NCBI GenBank assembly: GCA_034769895.1
Contig: CM068374.1
Span: forward strand, 355,432,302 to 355,496,301
Length of the DNA: 64,000 bases
Direction: 5' to 3'
Source of the DNA: Magicicada septendecula
Lineage: Eukaryota; Arthropoda; Insecta; Hemiptera; Cicadidae
In this document: positions 43,717-56,930 of the stretch, piece by piece
Layout: each line of letters opens with the position of its first letter
How positions within the stretch are numbered: position 1 is the first letter of the stretch
Translations under genes and position numbers: made by a program
Notes under the pieces: generated by a model
What the model saw: only the letters and a program-made list of their open reading frames with translations
Database searches by the model: none
Told to the model about the DNA's origin: nothing

Positions 43717-45694
43717 TTAGTTTTCCATCCTATCCTGCGGACGATCGTCCCTCGCAGTAGTTCCTGGGTTACCATCATCGGGTCTAAATTCTCTATGGTT
43801 TTCTTGGTGTCTAGGGAGATCCTCCTCTCGACTTCTATTACTGGGTTGGTGTCGTTGGTCGTTGTTTGTACGGTTGTTATTCCAATACTCTCTCCCATTT
43901 TCAAAATTTCTGCGGCCTGCTCTGTATCGGTTATTATCATAATTACTATAGTGGTTACTTGGGTAATGATTGTTGCGATAACGACTATTTATTAATTGGT
44001 CATTCACTCTTTGGTGATAATTATTATGGTTAAATCGATTTGTTCTGGACGCGACTCTTGATTTGGCTCCTCCCTTCTATTGTTGGAATATTCATTTTGC
44101 CGTCGGGACCTTTGATAATAGTCTTCCATTTCGTAGCTGGCCAACAAGGTTTCCATTGCTTCTATCGTCTTCACTTGTCCACTGCGTCTGGCATGAACTA
44201 TCTCTTCTTCAAAATGGTAAGACAATTTATTTACCAAACATTCCTCTGGTATTCGCGGTTCCAAATGACGCGCCAAACACACCTTTCCCAAAAAGTAAGT
44301 AGTTGGTGACTGCTCTTGATTAAAATTGAATCTCCCATTAGTAATGTTATCTCTAAAAATGTTCTGTATGGAATCTGACCAGTATTTTGACCTAAAAGTC
44401 CTTTTAAACTCCTCATAATCACTAAGTTCATTCCGAACTGCTGACCACCAATTATCATTTATACTTTTGAAACACTCATCTAATAAACTTTTTATTACGT
44501 TCCATCGGGTTACCTTAATTCTGCTAAACCATTCGTCTATTCTCTCCAGAAATTCTATGGGATTTCGTCTATAAATTTTAAAATTGATATTTTCCTTTTG
44601 CTCAGGGGCTATGTGATGCGCCAGATACATGGGTCGATTTTGTAAAAATTCTATTGATTCTTTTATATTAATCAATTCATGATTTTTCATATTTTCTACA
44701 GTTTCTTTATTTTGAACCACTTGGGTTTTTATTTGTGTTATTTCATTATTTACTACTTCAATTCTCCCAGCTATATTAATTTGCACTTCGTCCAATTTCT
44801 CTTGGGTTTCTAATTGTACTTCCTTTATCATAGTTTTGTTGGTATTTTCCCCCTGGTTAATTTTAGCCTCTACTTCCATTGCGAGTTGTACGATGGTTTC
44901 ATCTGTCTTTTCCAGACCCACCTTAATTTCAGTTATTTGCTGTCTTACTTCCGCTTCATTATTATCTACCCTTTTATTGAGCGTTTCATTGACATTTGCA
45001 ACCCTTTCCTTGATGACTTCCCTCAACACTTGGTTTTGTTCATTTATAATTTGCCGCAACTCCTTATTACTGTTTTCAATTTTCCCGTCTATTTGTTTGT
45101 TATTTTCCTGAATCTGCCTCAAGCTCTCGTCATTTCTGTCAAACCTTTCATTAATTTGGTTTAAGCTTTCATTTATCAGCCTGTTATTTTCATCAGTTTC
45201 CTCTTTATTTTTGTCAAACTTCTCATTCATTAGTTTGATTAAATTCTCACTCAAAATTTCGTTTTGTTTCTTTGAGTTTTCGTTAATACTGTCTATTTTT
45301 TCATTAGTTTGTCTATTATCTTCTTTGATACTGTCTATTTTTTCATTAGTTTGTCTATTATCTTCTTTAATTTGTCTTAAACTCTCATTAGTGTCCTCAT
45401 TTTGTTCCTAAGACTTTCATTAGTTTGTCTATTTTGTTCCTCCATTCGTTTATAATTTTCATCATTAGCTTCCTTCTGTTTCTTGGAATCTTCTTTAATT
45501 AATTCCCATAGTTTTAGTCAATCCATATCACCTCTGGCTTCCTCTTTATCTGGTTGGTCCCCTTGGGCATCCTCTTTATTGCTCGCCTGTTGTTCCATTT
45601 CGGTGTCTGTAACTACCTCTGTTTCTTCTTCCCGTCTATCTTCTTCCGTTTCTTGCTCCTTCTCCATCCTTTTAGTAACACCTCTCGTATGCAT
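43717..45694 (-). pseudogene. Array gag, unit 2
   Basis: Same structure and the same three lesions as unit 1 (TGA after 58 codons, upstream frameshift, and the one-base deletion before the last 96 codons). Open pieces: 45254-44004 and 44007-43717. Unique Q-to-H change (CTG/ATG) near 44679. Unlike unit 1, residue before SEN is Leu and not Phe. Confidence 0.75.
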
Positions 45695-45761
45695 TCCTGT
45701 GCCTCTAATGGTTGCCTGCTCAAGTTAAGTAATAATTAAGACGATTTTTTACTTAACTAAA

Positions 45762-45779
45762 GCCCCACGTTGGGCGCCA
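45762..45779 (-). promoter_or_regulatory. Primer binding site, unit 2
   Basis: Identical to unit 1. Confidence 0.9.
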
Positions 45780-45782
45780 ATT

Positions 45783-48025
45783 TGTAACAACTATCTAGTT
45801 TGTTACTTTTAAATTGTAAAGAACTCTGTTTATATTAATTGTTTATATGTAGTCTTATAGGTGACCTCCTGCAACTCAAATTTAATAGAACAATATATTT
45901 GTTATTATGTTATTATAACTTTTAGGTATACTATAATACAGGTTTACCTAATTATTCAATGTTTACACAATATCAATGATATACTTCACGTATTGACTTA
46001 ATGAATTAAGAATTCTCGCCAACCCTAGTCACTCTGTATTGTGTAATTCAATTCAAATTTTGTAGAGGAAACACGCTAATTCGGCAATCTCACGTTCCAC
46101 CAGCTGTTGACAATTAGCGCTGTTATTCGTAATTGCCTTGCATCTAGGTTAACTGGTTCACCGGATTTTAATCACCCTTTTACCTGTAAATTACTCCACC
46201 CACAACATATAATACCTATTCTACAATAACATAAAACATCATCATATACAAGAAAGATTCTTTATTGATTTTGTACTTTAATTCAAACTAACAGTTCTCT
46301 TCAAGATGATAATAGCATGATATCGATTTTACAATGATAGATCGATTGTTTCCTTGACCAGGTTACTTTTATTTTATACAAATTAACTATAATAATAAAT
46401 ATCTCTTATCCCAGGGTACGTGTGATTCTTTTAACGATTAGTAAGGCCAGGTAATGCAAAATTAAGGTTACTTTAGTATTACAGTATGTTATTAGTTCTT
46501 AATATACTGAAATTAAAAATAAGCTGGTGTTACCGTGTTGATGACTCTCAAAGTGGCATTATACGTCTGTAAACAGTTGAAGATTGACAAATTAGATTAC
46601 TTTCCTCCAGAAAAAGTGTTCCGATTCTCAATAAAATTGACGGTGTGATGTACTGGAAAGCCCCAGGAACTCTTCTGACCTTCGTTCTTCTCTTACGATC
46701 CTTGTGGTCGTCGGTCTCAGTGGAACTGGAGTCGTATTATAACTTCTTCTTGAAAGTGAAGGTTATTTCTTCCGAAGCCGGTCCTTGTATGTTTTTTCTA
46801 TAATTCCATTAGTTTAGGCATTTTGCTTCCCTCAATTAGTCTCCTGGTTAGATGGGCAATCGGGTTTAATACTAAACTCAACGGAATTATCTTGATGAGT
46901 GAAGTAAGAATTTCTCAACCTTTTTAGAGGTATTTGGTTATTTTGAAGTCTAATTTATTTTATTATTCATCAGTTGTGTTATAGGATTAGGTTTCAACTT
47001 TAATTTATTAATTTAGATTCGTTTTTTTTTTCAATTTGTGTCATTCTTTTTAAAAGTGTCTCTTCATCTGAACTCAATAGCATATAACAATCGAATCGAA
47101 TGAATGAAAATCAACAAGATTTTTTACATTTTAGTTACCCTAACAACCGTTACTTTCTGTCATTGGATGATATTTGATATCCTAGAGCCAGAATTATAAA
47201 ATATTACTACTCTTTTTTAATAAAATACTCCATGCTTGGAATTATACCAAATTACTTAAAACTCTCACCCAACCTACCTTATTGAACCGTATAGATTTTA
47301 CTATAGTTTCATTGGACTGGACTTTTGAAAAAGGTATTAATTTCCTTTTACAAATATTAAATTTAGGCCTATAGGTTTTCTTACAACTGTTATAATATTG
47401 TTTGGTTTTTAACTTAATTTTCTTTACCTGACCTACTGTACAAATAGTCATTGGCTTATGGTTACTTACATTAATTTTAATTTCCTGGTTTTACTTTATT
47501 ACATTAATTAATTCGTCCTGGAACCTTTCATTATTTTACAACATAATTATCAGAACTACTTGTCAACTTTTAAACACTTATTGCCATTCTGGTCAAGTTT
47601 ACAAACATTAATTCAAAACAACTTCATTAATCAATTTTAGTCAATACATATAACATAATATAATACCTAACACAGGTATTTATACTTAATTGTCTAAAGA
47701 CAATTTTAACATAAATGAAAGGAGTACCACTGACTAAGTACTTCTATAAAACAACAGTTCCCTCTTACTATACACAAAACATAAAATAAATATCCTGTAA
47801 ACACTACCATGCTACAGCATAAAAACAAGTACAATATGTAACAAATTAATCATTGATTGGAATAGTATTTTATACTTCATATTATTTATTACATCTTTAA
47901 AGTTATATACACCTCAGATGTATTAATTACTGAGTAACCTTAATATCGGGGTATGGTTCTAGACCATAGTTAATTCATTTTTTTATGTAACGTTGGGGAC
48001 CTCAATTCTGTTACGTTACATAACA
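45783..48025 (-). mobile_element. Array LTR 2 (2243 bp)
   Basis: Same ends as LTR 1 and has the 12-base insert. Shares AATTGTCTAAAGAC (near 47690) with LTRs 3 and 4, where LTRs 0 and 1 have AATTCTCTAAAGAC. Confidence 0.88.
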
Positions 48026-49293
48026 CCCCCCCCTTCGAAAGAAGTTTATTTTGTCTCAACGAAGTTTAGTAAAAAATAAACTTATAACTCGTACCTGACC
48101 TTGTTGTCCTCTTACTCATAATTTTTTTTTTTTTCGGACTGGTTATATACGGACTGGTATTTCAGACTGGTGGTAATTGCTGTTTTACTGCTCAACTCTC
48201 TCTCTCTCTTGGAGGCAAATTCATAAATTATTTATTTCTCTGGGTCGTGATACTTCCACATTTTACTTGATAAGGATTGGTCACACTAATCATAAAAACT
48301 TGTTTTAACATTTATTTTCTTATTTGCTACTATAAATTAGCTTTCTCAATTAAGCTTCTGTCTGCTATCTTCCTTCTATTTTCTTCATCTATACTTCTGG
48401 AATCTAATATCAATCTATACAGCTATTTCATCATTATCCCTAAAATACTCAATTTCCCTAACATTTTTCCCTATCCTGTGCGGTGGTACCAGTCGGGTGG
48501 CCACTTTTGGGTCCATAACTCCGCTGTCCATCCTTACACCTTCTGAGACCAGGGGAACATCATCCCTGCTCATAAAAATTATTGCCGGAATATTTCTACT
48601 GTCAATACATTAAAAATAAAAAATTATAAGTAGTCAATTAGCAACTAATACTAAACACTTTTGGGATTCTTCATACAGTTGCTGTTTACATTTATTTATA
48701 TATTTCTTCTTCTTTTTGATTCCTTCTTCTTTTCCATTAACTAATAGCATATAACATTATTGATAGGCATTATTTTAAAATCCTTTTAACTTTCCTTCTT
48801 GTGACATATTTTCTCCGTATCATTTCGTCTTATATAATCTTCAATTCCGAGAAATTCTAATTATTGTTGTATTAATTATCATCCTCCTTCAGTTTCATTG
48901 GAGTCATTAAATTATTCTTTATTCTTCTTATTTGAGCACATTATCATCAATTGTTTTTATTTATTTATTTATTCTTCTGTTTGTTACCATAAAATATTAT
49001 TTTTCCTATTATCTCATTTTAAATAAATTCTTTATAAATATTATTGAATAATCTGTTCTTATTTTTTGTTAAATCAAATGGTTTAGAAATATCTTAAGTA
49101 AGTTGTACTTACATACTTTTTATTAAATCATATCGTTTCTGAATAATTACTGAGTAAGTTGTTCTTACAATTTCTTAGAATTTTGGGGTTTTTAGTCTCT
49201 TCATTTTACATTACATTGTTTGAAATAACTTGAGTAAGTTGTCCTTACATGCTTTTTGAATTTTGGGGTTACTTGATACTTCCACTGCTGTAC

Positions 49294-51271
49294 TTAGTTT
49301 TCCATCCTATCCTGCGGACGATCGTCCCTCGCAGTAGTTCCTGGGTTACCATCATCGGGTCTAAATTCTCTATGGTTTTCTTGGTGTCTAGGGAGATCCT
49401 CCTCTCGACTTCTATTACTGGGTTGGTGTCGTTGGTCGTTGTTTGTATGGTTGTTATTCCAATACTCTCTCCCATTTTCAAAATTTCTGCGGCCTGCTCT
49501 GTATCGGTTATTATCATAATTACTATAGTGGTTACTTGGGTAATGATTGTTGCGATAACGACTATTTATTAATGGGTCATTCACTCTTTGGTGATAATTA
49601 TTATGGTTAAATCGATTTGTTCTGGACGCGACTCTTGATTTGGCTCCTCCCTTCTATTGTTGGAATATTCATTTTGCCGTCGGGACCTTTGATAATAGTC
49701 TTCCATTTCGTAGCTGGCCAACAAGGTTTCCATTGCTTCTATCGTCTTCACTTGTCCACTGCGTCTGGCATGAACTATCTCTTCTTCAAAATGGTAAGAC
49801 AATTTATTTACCAAACATTCCTCTGGTATTCGCGGTTCCAAATGACGCGCCAAACACACCTTTCCCAAAAAGTAAGTAGTTGGTGACTGCTCTTGATTAA
49901 AATTGAATCTCCCATTAGTAATGTTATCTCTAAAAATGTTCTGTATGGAATCTGACCAGTATTTTGACCTAAAAGTCCTTTTAAACTCCTCATAATCACT
50001 AAGTTCATTCCGAACTGCTGACCACCAATTATCATTTATACTTTTGAAACACTCATCTAATAAACTTTTTATTACGTTCCATCGGGTTACCTTAATTCTG
50101 CTAAACCATTCGTCTATTCTCTCCAGAAATTCTATGGGATTTCGTCTATAAATTTTAAAATTGATATTTTCCTTTTGCTCAGGGGCTATGTGATGCGCCA
50201 GATACATGGGTCGATTTTGTAAAAATTCTATTGATTCTTTTATATTAATCAATTCCTGATTTTTCATATTTTCTACAGTTTCTTTATTTTGAACCACTTG
50301 GGTTTTTATTTGTGTTATTTCATTATTTACTACTTCAATTCTCCCAGCTATATTAATTTGCACTTCGTCCAATTTCTCTTGGGTTTCTAATTGTACTTCC
50401 TTTATCATAGTTTTGTTGGTATTTTCCCCCTGGTTAATTTTAGCCTCTACTTCCATTGCGAGTTGTACGATGGTTTCATCTGTCTTTTCCAGACCCACCT
50501 TAATTTCAGTTATTTGCTGTCTTACTTCCGCTTCATTATTATCTACCCTTTTATTGAGCGTTTCATTGACATTTGCAACCCTTTCCTTGATGACTTCCCT
50601 CAACACTTGGTTTTGTTCATTTATAATTTGCCGCAACTCCTTATTACTGTTTTCAATTTTCCCGTCTATTTGTTTGTTATTTTCCTGAATCTGCCTCAAG
50701 CTCTCGTCATTTCTGTCAAACCTTTCATTAATTTGGTTTAAGCTTTCATTTATCAGCCTGTTATTTTCATCAGTTTCCTCTTTATTTTTGTCAAACTTCT
50801 CATTCATTAGTTTGATTAAATTCTCACTCAAAATTTCGTTTTGTTTCTTTGAGTTTTCGTTAATACTGTCTATTTTTTCATTAGTTTGTCTATTATCTTC
50901 TTTGATACTGTCTATTTTTTCATTAGTTTGTCTATTATCTTCTTTAATTTGTCTTAAACTCTCATTAGTGTCCTCATTTTGTTCCTAAGACTTTCATTAG
51001 TTTGTCTATTTTGTTCCTCCATTCGTTTATAATTTTCATCATTAGCTTCCTTCTGTTTCTTGGAATCTTCTTTAATTAATTCCCATAGTTTTAGTCAATC
51101 CATATCACCTCTGGCTTCCTCTTTATCTGGTTGGTCCCCTTGGGCATCCTCTTTATTGCTCGCCTGTTGTTCCATTTCGGTGTCTGTAACTACCTCTGTT
51201 TCTTCTTCCCGTCTATCTTCTTCCGTTTCTTGCTCCTTCTCCATCCTTTTAGTAACACCTCTCGTATGCAT
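49294..51271 (-). pseudogene. Array gag, unit 3
   Basis: Same three lesions as units 1 and 2; open pieces 50831-49581 and 49584-49294. Private changes in the tail (Q4P-type change at ~49573, R-to-H near 49447). Outside gag, the 48557-48600 region matches units 4 and 5, so this unit is intermediate between the two groups. Confidence 0.75.
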
Positions 51272-51338
51272 TCCTGTGCCTCTAATGGTTGCCTGCTCAA
51301 GTTAAGTAATAATTAAGACGATTTTTTACTTAACTAAA

Positions 51339-51356
51339 GCCCCACGTTGGGCGCCA
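51339..51356 (-). promoter_or_regulatory. Primer binding site, unit 3
   Basis: Identical to unit 1. Confidence 0.9.
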
Positions 51357-51359
51357 ATT

Positions 51360-53590
51360 TGTAACAACTATCTAGTTTGTTACTTTTAAATTGTAAAGAA
51401 CTCTGTTTATATTAATTGTTTATATGTAGTCTTATAGGTGACCTCCTGCAACTCAAATTTAATAGAACAATATATTTGTTATTATGTTATTATAACTTTT
51501 AGGTATACTATAATACAGGTTTACCTAATTATTCAATGTTTACACAATATCAATGATATACTTCACGTATTGACTTAATGAATTAAGAATTCTCGCCAAC
51601 CCTAGTCACTCTGTATTGTGTAATTCAATTCAAATTTTGTAGAGGAAACACGCTAATTCGGCAATCTCACGTTCCACCAGCTGTTGACAATTAGCGCTGT
51701 TATTCGTAATTGCCTTGCATCTAGGTTAACTGGTTCACCGGATTTTAATCACCCTTTTACCTGTAAATTACTCCACCCACAACATATAATACCTATTCTA
51801 CAATAACATAAAACATCATCATATACAAGAAAGATTCTTTATTGATTTTGTACTTTAATTCAAACTAACAGTTCTCTTCAAGATGATAATAGCATGATAT
51901 CGATTTTACAATGATAGATCGATTGTTTCCTTGACCAGGTTACTTTTATTTTATACAAATTAACTATAATAATAAATATCTCTTATCCCAGGGTACGTGT
52001 GATTCTTTTAACGATTAGTAAGGCCAGGTAATGCAAAATTAAGGTTACTTTAGTATTACAGTATGTTATTAGTTCTTAATATACTGAAATTAAAAATAAG
52101 CTGGTGTTACCGTGTTGATGACTCTCAAAGTGGCATTATACGTCTGTAAACAGTTGAAGATTGACAAATTAGATTACTTTCCTCCAGAAAAAGTGTTCCG
52201 ATTCTCAATAAAATTGACGGTGTGATGTACTGGAAAGCCCCAGGAACTCTTCTGACCTTCGTTCTTCTCTTACGATCCTTGTGGTCGTCGGTCTCAGTGG
52301 AACTGGAGTCGTATTATAACTTCTTCTTGAAAGTGAAGGTTATTTCTTCCGAAGCCGGTCCTTGTATGTTTTTTCTATAATTCCATTAGTTTAGGCCTTT
52401 TGCTTCCCTCAATTAGTCTCCTGGTTAGATGGGCAATCGGGTTTAATACTAAACTCAACGGAATTATCTTGATGAGTGAAGTAAGAATTTCTCAACCTTT
52501 TTAGAGGTATTTGGTTATTTTGAAGTCTAATTTATTTTATTATTCATCAGTTGTGTTATAGGATTAGGTTTCAACTTTAATTTATTAATTTAGATTCGTT
52601 TTTTTTTTCAATTTGTGTCATTCTTTTTAAAAGTGTCTCTTCATCTGAACTCAATAGCATATAACAATCGAATCGAATGAATGAAAATCAACAAGATTTT
52701 TTACATTTTAGTTACCCTAACAACCGTTACTTTCTGTCATTGGATGATATTTGATATCCTAGAGCCAGAATTATAAAATATTACTACTCTTTTTTAATAA
52801 AATACTCCATGCTTGGAATTATACCAAATTACTTAAAACTCTCACCCAACCTACCTTATTGAACCGTATAGATTTTACTATAGTTTCATTGGACTGGACT
52901 TTTGAAAAAGGTATTAATTTCCTTTTACAAATATTAAATTTAGGCCTACAACTGTTATAATATTGTTTGGTTTTTAACTTAATTTTCTTTACCTGACCTA
53001 CTGTACAAATAGTCATTGGCTTATGGTTACTTACATTAATTTTAATTTCCTGGTTTTACTTTATTACATTAATTAATTCGTCCTGGAACCTTTCATTATT
53101 TTACAACATAATTATCAGAACTACTTGTCAACTTTTAAACACTTATTGCCATTCTGGTCAAGTTTACAAACATTAATTCAAAACAACTTCATTAATCAAT
53201 TTTAGTCAATACATATAACATAATATAATACCTAACACAGGTATTTATACTTAATTGTCTAAAGACAATTTTAACATAAATGAAAGGAGTACCACTGACT
53301 AAGTACTTCTATAAAACAACAGTTCCCTCTTACTATACACAAAACATAAAATAAATATCCTGTAAACACTACCATGCTACAGCATAAAAACAAGTACAAT
53401 ATGTAACAAATTAATCATTGATTGGAATAGTATTTTATACTTCATATTATTTATTACATCTTTAAATTTATATACACCTCAGATGTATTAATTACTGAGT
53501 AACCTTAATATCGGGGTATGGTTCTAGACCATAGTTAATTCATTTTTTTATGTAACGTTGGGGACCTCAATTCTGTTACGTTACATAACA
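51360..53590 (-). mobile_element. Array LTR 3 (2231 bp)
   Basis: Same ends; lacks the 12-base insert; has GGCCTTTTGC (near 52395) where LTRs 1 and 2 have GGCATTTTGC. Confidence 0.88.
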
Positions 53591-54863
53591 CCCCCCCCCC
53601 CCTTCGAAAGAAGTTTATTTTGTCTCAACGAAGTTTAGTAAAAAATAAACTTATAACTCGTACCTGACCTTGTTGTCCTCTTACTCATAATATTTTTTTT
53701 TTTTCGGACTGGTTATATACGGACTGGTATTTCAGACTGGTGGTAATTGCTGTTTTACTGCTCAACTCTCTCTCTCTCTTGGAGGCAAATTCATAAATTA
53801 TTTATTTCTCTGGGTCGTGATACTTCCACATTTTACTTGATAAGGATTGGTCACACTAATCATAAAAACTTGTTTTAACATTTATTTTCTTATTTACTAC
53901 TATAAATTAGCTTTCTCAATTAAGCTTCTGTCTGCTATCTTCCTTCTATTTTCTTCATCTATACTTCTGGAATCTAATATCAATCTATACAGCTATTTCA
54001 TCATTATCCCTAAAATACTCAATTTCCCTAACATTTTTCCCTATCCTGTGCGGTGGTACCAGTCGGGTGGCCACTTTTGGGTCCATAACTCCGCTGTCCA
54101 TCCTTACACCTTCTGAGACCAGGGGAACATCATCCCTGCTCATAAAAATTATTGCCGGAATATTTCTACTGTCAATACATTAAAAATAAAAAATTATAAG
54201 TAGTCAATTAGCAACTAATACTAAACACTTTTGGGATTCTTCATACAGTTGCTGTTTACATTTATTTATATATTTCTTCTTCTTTTTGATTCCTTCTTCT
54301 TTTCCATTAACTAATAGCATATAACATTATTGATAGGCATTATTTTAAAATCCTTTTAACTTTCCTTCTTGTGACATATTTTCTCTGTATCATTTCATCT
54401 TATATAATCTTCAATTCCGAGAAATTCTTATTATTGTTGTATTAATTATCATCCTCCTTCAGTTTCATTGGAGTCATTAAATTATTCTTTATTCTTCTTA
54501 TTTGAGCACATTACCATCAATTGTTTTTATTTATTTATTTATTCTTCTGTTTGTTACCATAAAATATTATTTTTCCTATTATCTCATTTTAAATAAATTC
54601 TTTATAAATATTATTGAATAATCTGTTCTTATTTTTTGTTAAATCAAATGGTTTAGAAATATCTTAAGTAAGTTGTACTTACATACTTTTTATTAAATCA
54701 TATCGTTTCTGAATAATTACTGAGTAAGTTGTTCTTACAATTTTTTAGAATTTTGGGGTTTTTAGTCTCTTCATTTTAAATTACATTGTTCGAAATAACT
54801 TGAGTAAGTTGTCCTTACATGCTTTTTGAATTTTGGGGTTACTTGATACTTCCACTGCTGTAC

Positions 54864-56842
54864 TTAGTTTTCCATCCTATCCTGCGGACGATCGTCCCTC
54901 GCAGTAGTTCCTGGGTTACCATCATCGGGTCTAAATTCTCTATGGTTTTCTTGGTGTCTAGGGAGATCCTCCTCTCGACTTCTATTACTGGGTTGGTGTC
55001 GTTGGTCGTTGTTTGTACGGTTGTTATTCCAATACTCTCTCCCATTTTCAAAATTTCTGCGGCCTGCTCTGTATCGGTTATTATCATAATTACTATAGTG
55101 GTTACTTGGGTAATGATTGTTGCGATAACGATTATTTATAAATTGGTCATTCACTCTTTGGTGATAATTATTATGGTTAAATCGATTTGTTCCTGGACGC
55201 GACTCTTGATTTGGCTCCTCCCTTCTATTGTTGGAATATTCATTTTCCCGTCGGGACCTTTGATAATAGTCTTCCATTTCGTAGCTGGCCAACAAGGTTT
55301 CCATTGCTTCTATCGTCTTCACTTGTCCACTGCGTCTGGCATGAACTATCTCTTCTTCAAAATGGTAAGACAATTTATTTACCAAACATTCCTCTGGTAT
55401 TCGCGGTTCCAAATGACGCGCCAAACACACCTTTCCCAAAAAGTAAGTAGTTGGTGACTGCTCTTGATTAAAATTGAATCTCCCATTAGTAATGTTATCT
55501 CTAATCATGTTCTGTATGGAATCTGACCAGTATTTTGACCTAAAAGTCCTTTTAAACTCCTCATAATCACTAAGTTCATTCCGGACTGCTGACCACCAAT
55601 TATCATTTATACTTTTGAAACACTCATCTAATAAACTTTTTATTACGTTCCATCGGGTTACCTTAATTCTGCTAAACCATTCGTCTATTCTCTCCAGAAA
55701 TTCTATGGGATTTCGTCTATAAATTTTAAAATTGATATTTTCCTTTTGCTCAGGGGCTATGTGATGCGCCAGATACATGGGTCGATTTTGTAAAAATTCT
55801 ATTGATTCTTTTATATTAATCAATTCCTGATTTTTCATATTTTCTACAGTTTCTTTATTTTGAACCACTTGGGTTTTTATTTGTGTTATTTCATTATTTA
55901 CTACTTCAATTCTCCCAGCTATATTAATTTGCACTTCGTCCAATTTCTCTTGGGTTTCTAATTGTACTTCCTTTATCATAGTTTTGTTGGTATTTTCCCC
56001 CTGGTTAATTTTAGCCTCTACTTCCATTGCAAGTTGTACGATGGTTTCATCTGTCTTTTCCAGACCCACCTTAATTTCAGTTATTTGCTGTCTTACTTCC
56101 GCTTCATTATTATCTACCCTTTTATTGAGCGTTTCATTGACATTTGCAACCCTTTCCTTGATGACTTCCCTCAACACTTGGTTTTGTTCATTTATAATTT
56201 GCCGCAACTCCTTATTACTGTTTTCAATTTTCCCGTCTATTTGTTTGTTATTTTCCTGAATCTGCCTCAAGCTCTCGTCATTTCTGTCAAACCTTTCATT
56301 AATTTGGTTTAAGCTTTCATTTATCAGCCTGTTATTTTCATCAGTTTCCTCTTTATTTTTGTCAAACTTCTCATTCATTAGTTTGATTAAATTCTCACTC
56401 AAAATTTCGTTTTGTTTCTTTGAGTTTTCGTTAATACTGTCTATTTTTTCATTAGTTTGTCTATTATCTTCTTTGATACTGTCTATTTTTTCATTAGTTT
56501 GTCTATTATCTTCTTTAATTTGTCTTAAACTCTCATTAGTGTCCTCATTTTGTTCCTAAGACTTTCATTAGTTTGTCTATTTTGTTCCTCCATTCGTTTA
56601 TAATTTTCATCATTAGCTTCCTTCTGTTTCTTGGAATCTTCTTTAATTAATTCCCATAGTTTTAGTCAATCCATATCACCTCTGGCTTCCTCTTTATCTG
56701 GTTGGTCCCCTTGGGCATCCTCTTTATTGCTCGCCTGTTGTTCCATTTCGGTGTCTGTAACTACCTCTGTTTCTTCTTCCCGTCTATCTTCTTCCGTTTC
56801 TTGCTCCTTCTCCATCCTTTTAGTAACACCTCTCGTATGCAT
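54864..56842 (-). pseudogene. Array gag, unit 4, with intact 512-codon main frame
   Basis: The main frame 56402-54864 is open for 512 codons because TGTTCCTGGACG here has the C missing in units 1-3. Approximate layout from residue 1: coiled coil 1-205, capsid-like 225-377 (two adjacent Trp at ~269-270, conserved YW at ~291), Asn/Arg-rich basic tail 380-512 ending DRPQDRMEN. It has no cysteine knuckle, so RNA binding would rely on Arg-rich segments. The codon-59 TGA and the frameshift upstream are still present, so the full gag from 56842 is broken. The first methionine of the open piece in standard code is in NLIKLMNEKF. Differences from units 1-3 include MIRDN versus IFRDN near residue 300. 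Confidence 0.78.
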
Positions 56843-56909
56843 TCCTGTGCCTCTAATGGTTGCCTGCTCAAGTTAAGTAATAATTAAGACGATTTTTTAC
56901 TTAACTAAA

Positions 56910-56927
56910 GCCCCACGTTGGGCGCCA
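56910..56927 (-). promoter_or_regulatory. Primer binding site, unit 4
   Basis: Identical to unit 1. Confidence 0.9.
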
Positions 56928-56930
56928 ATT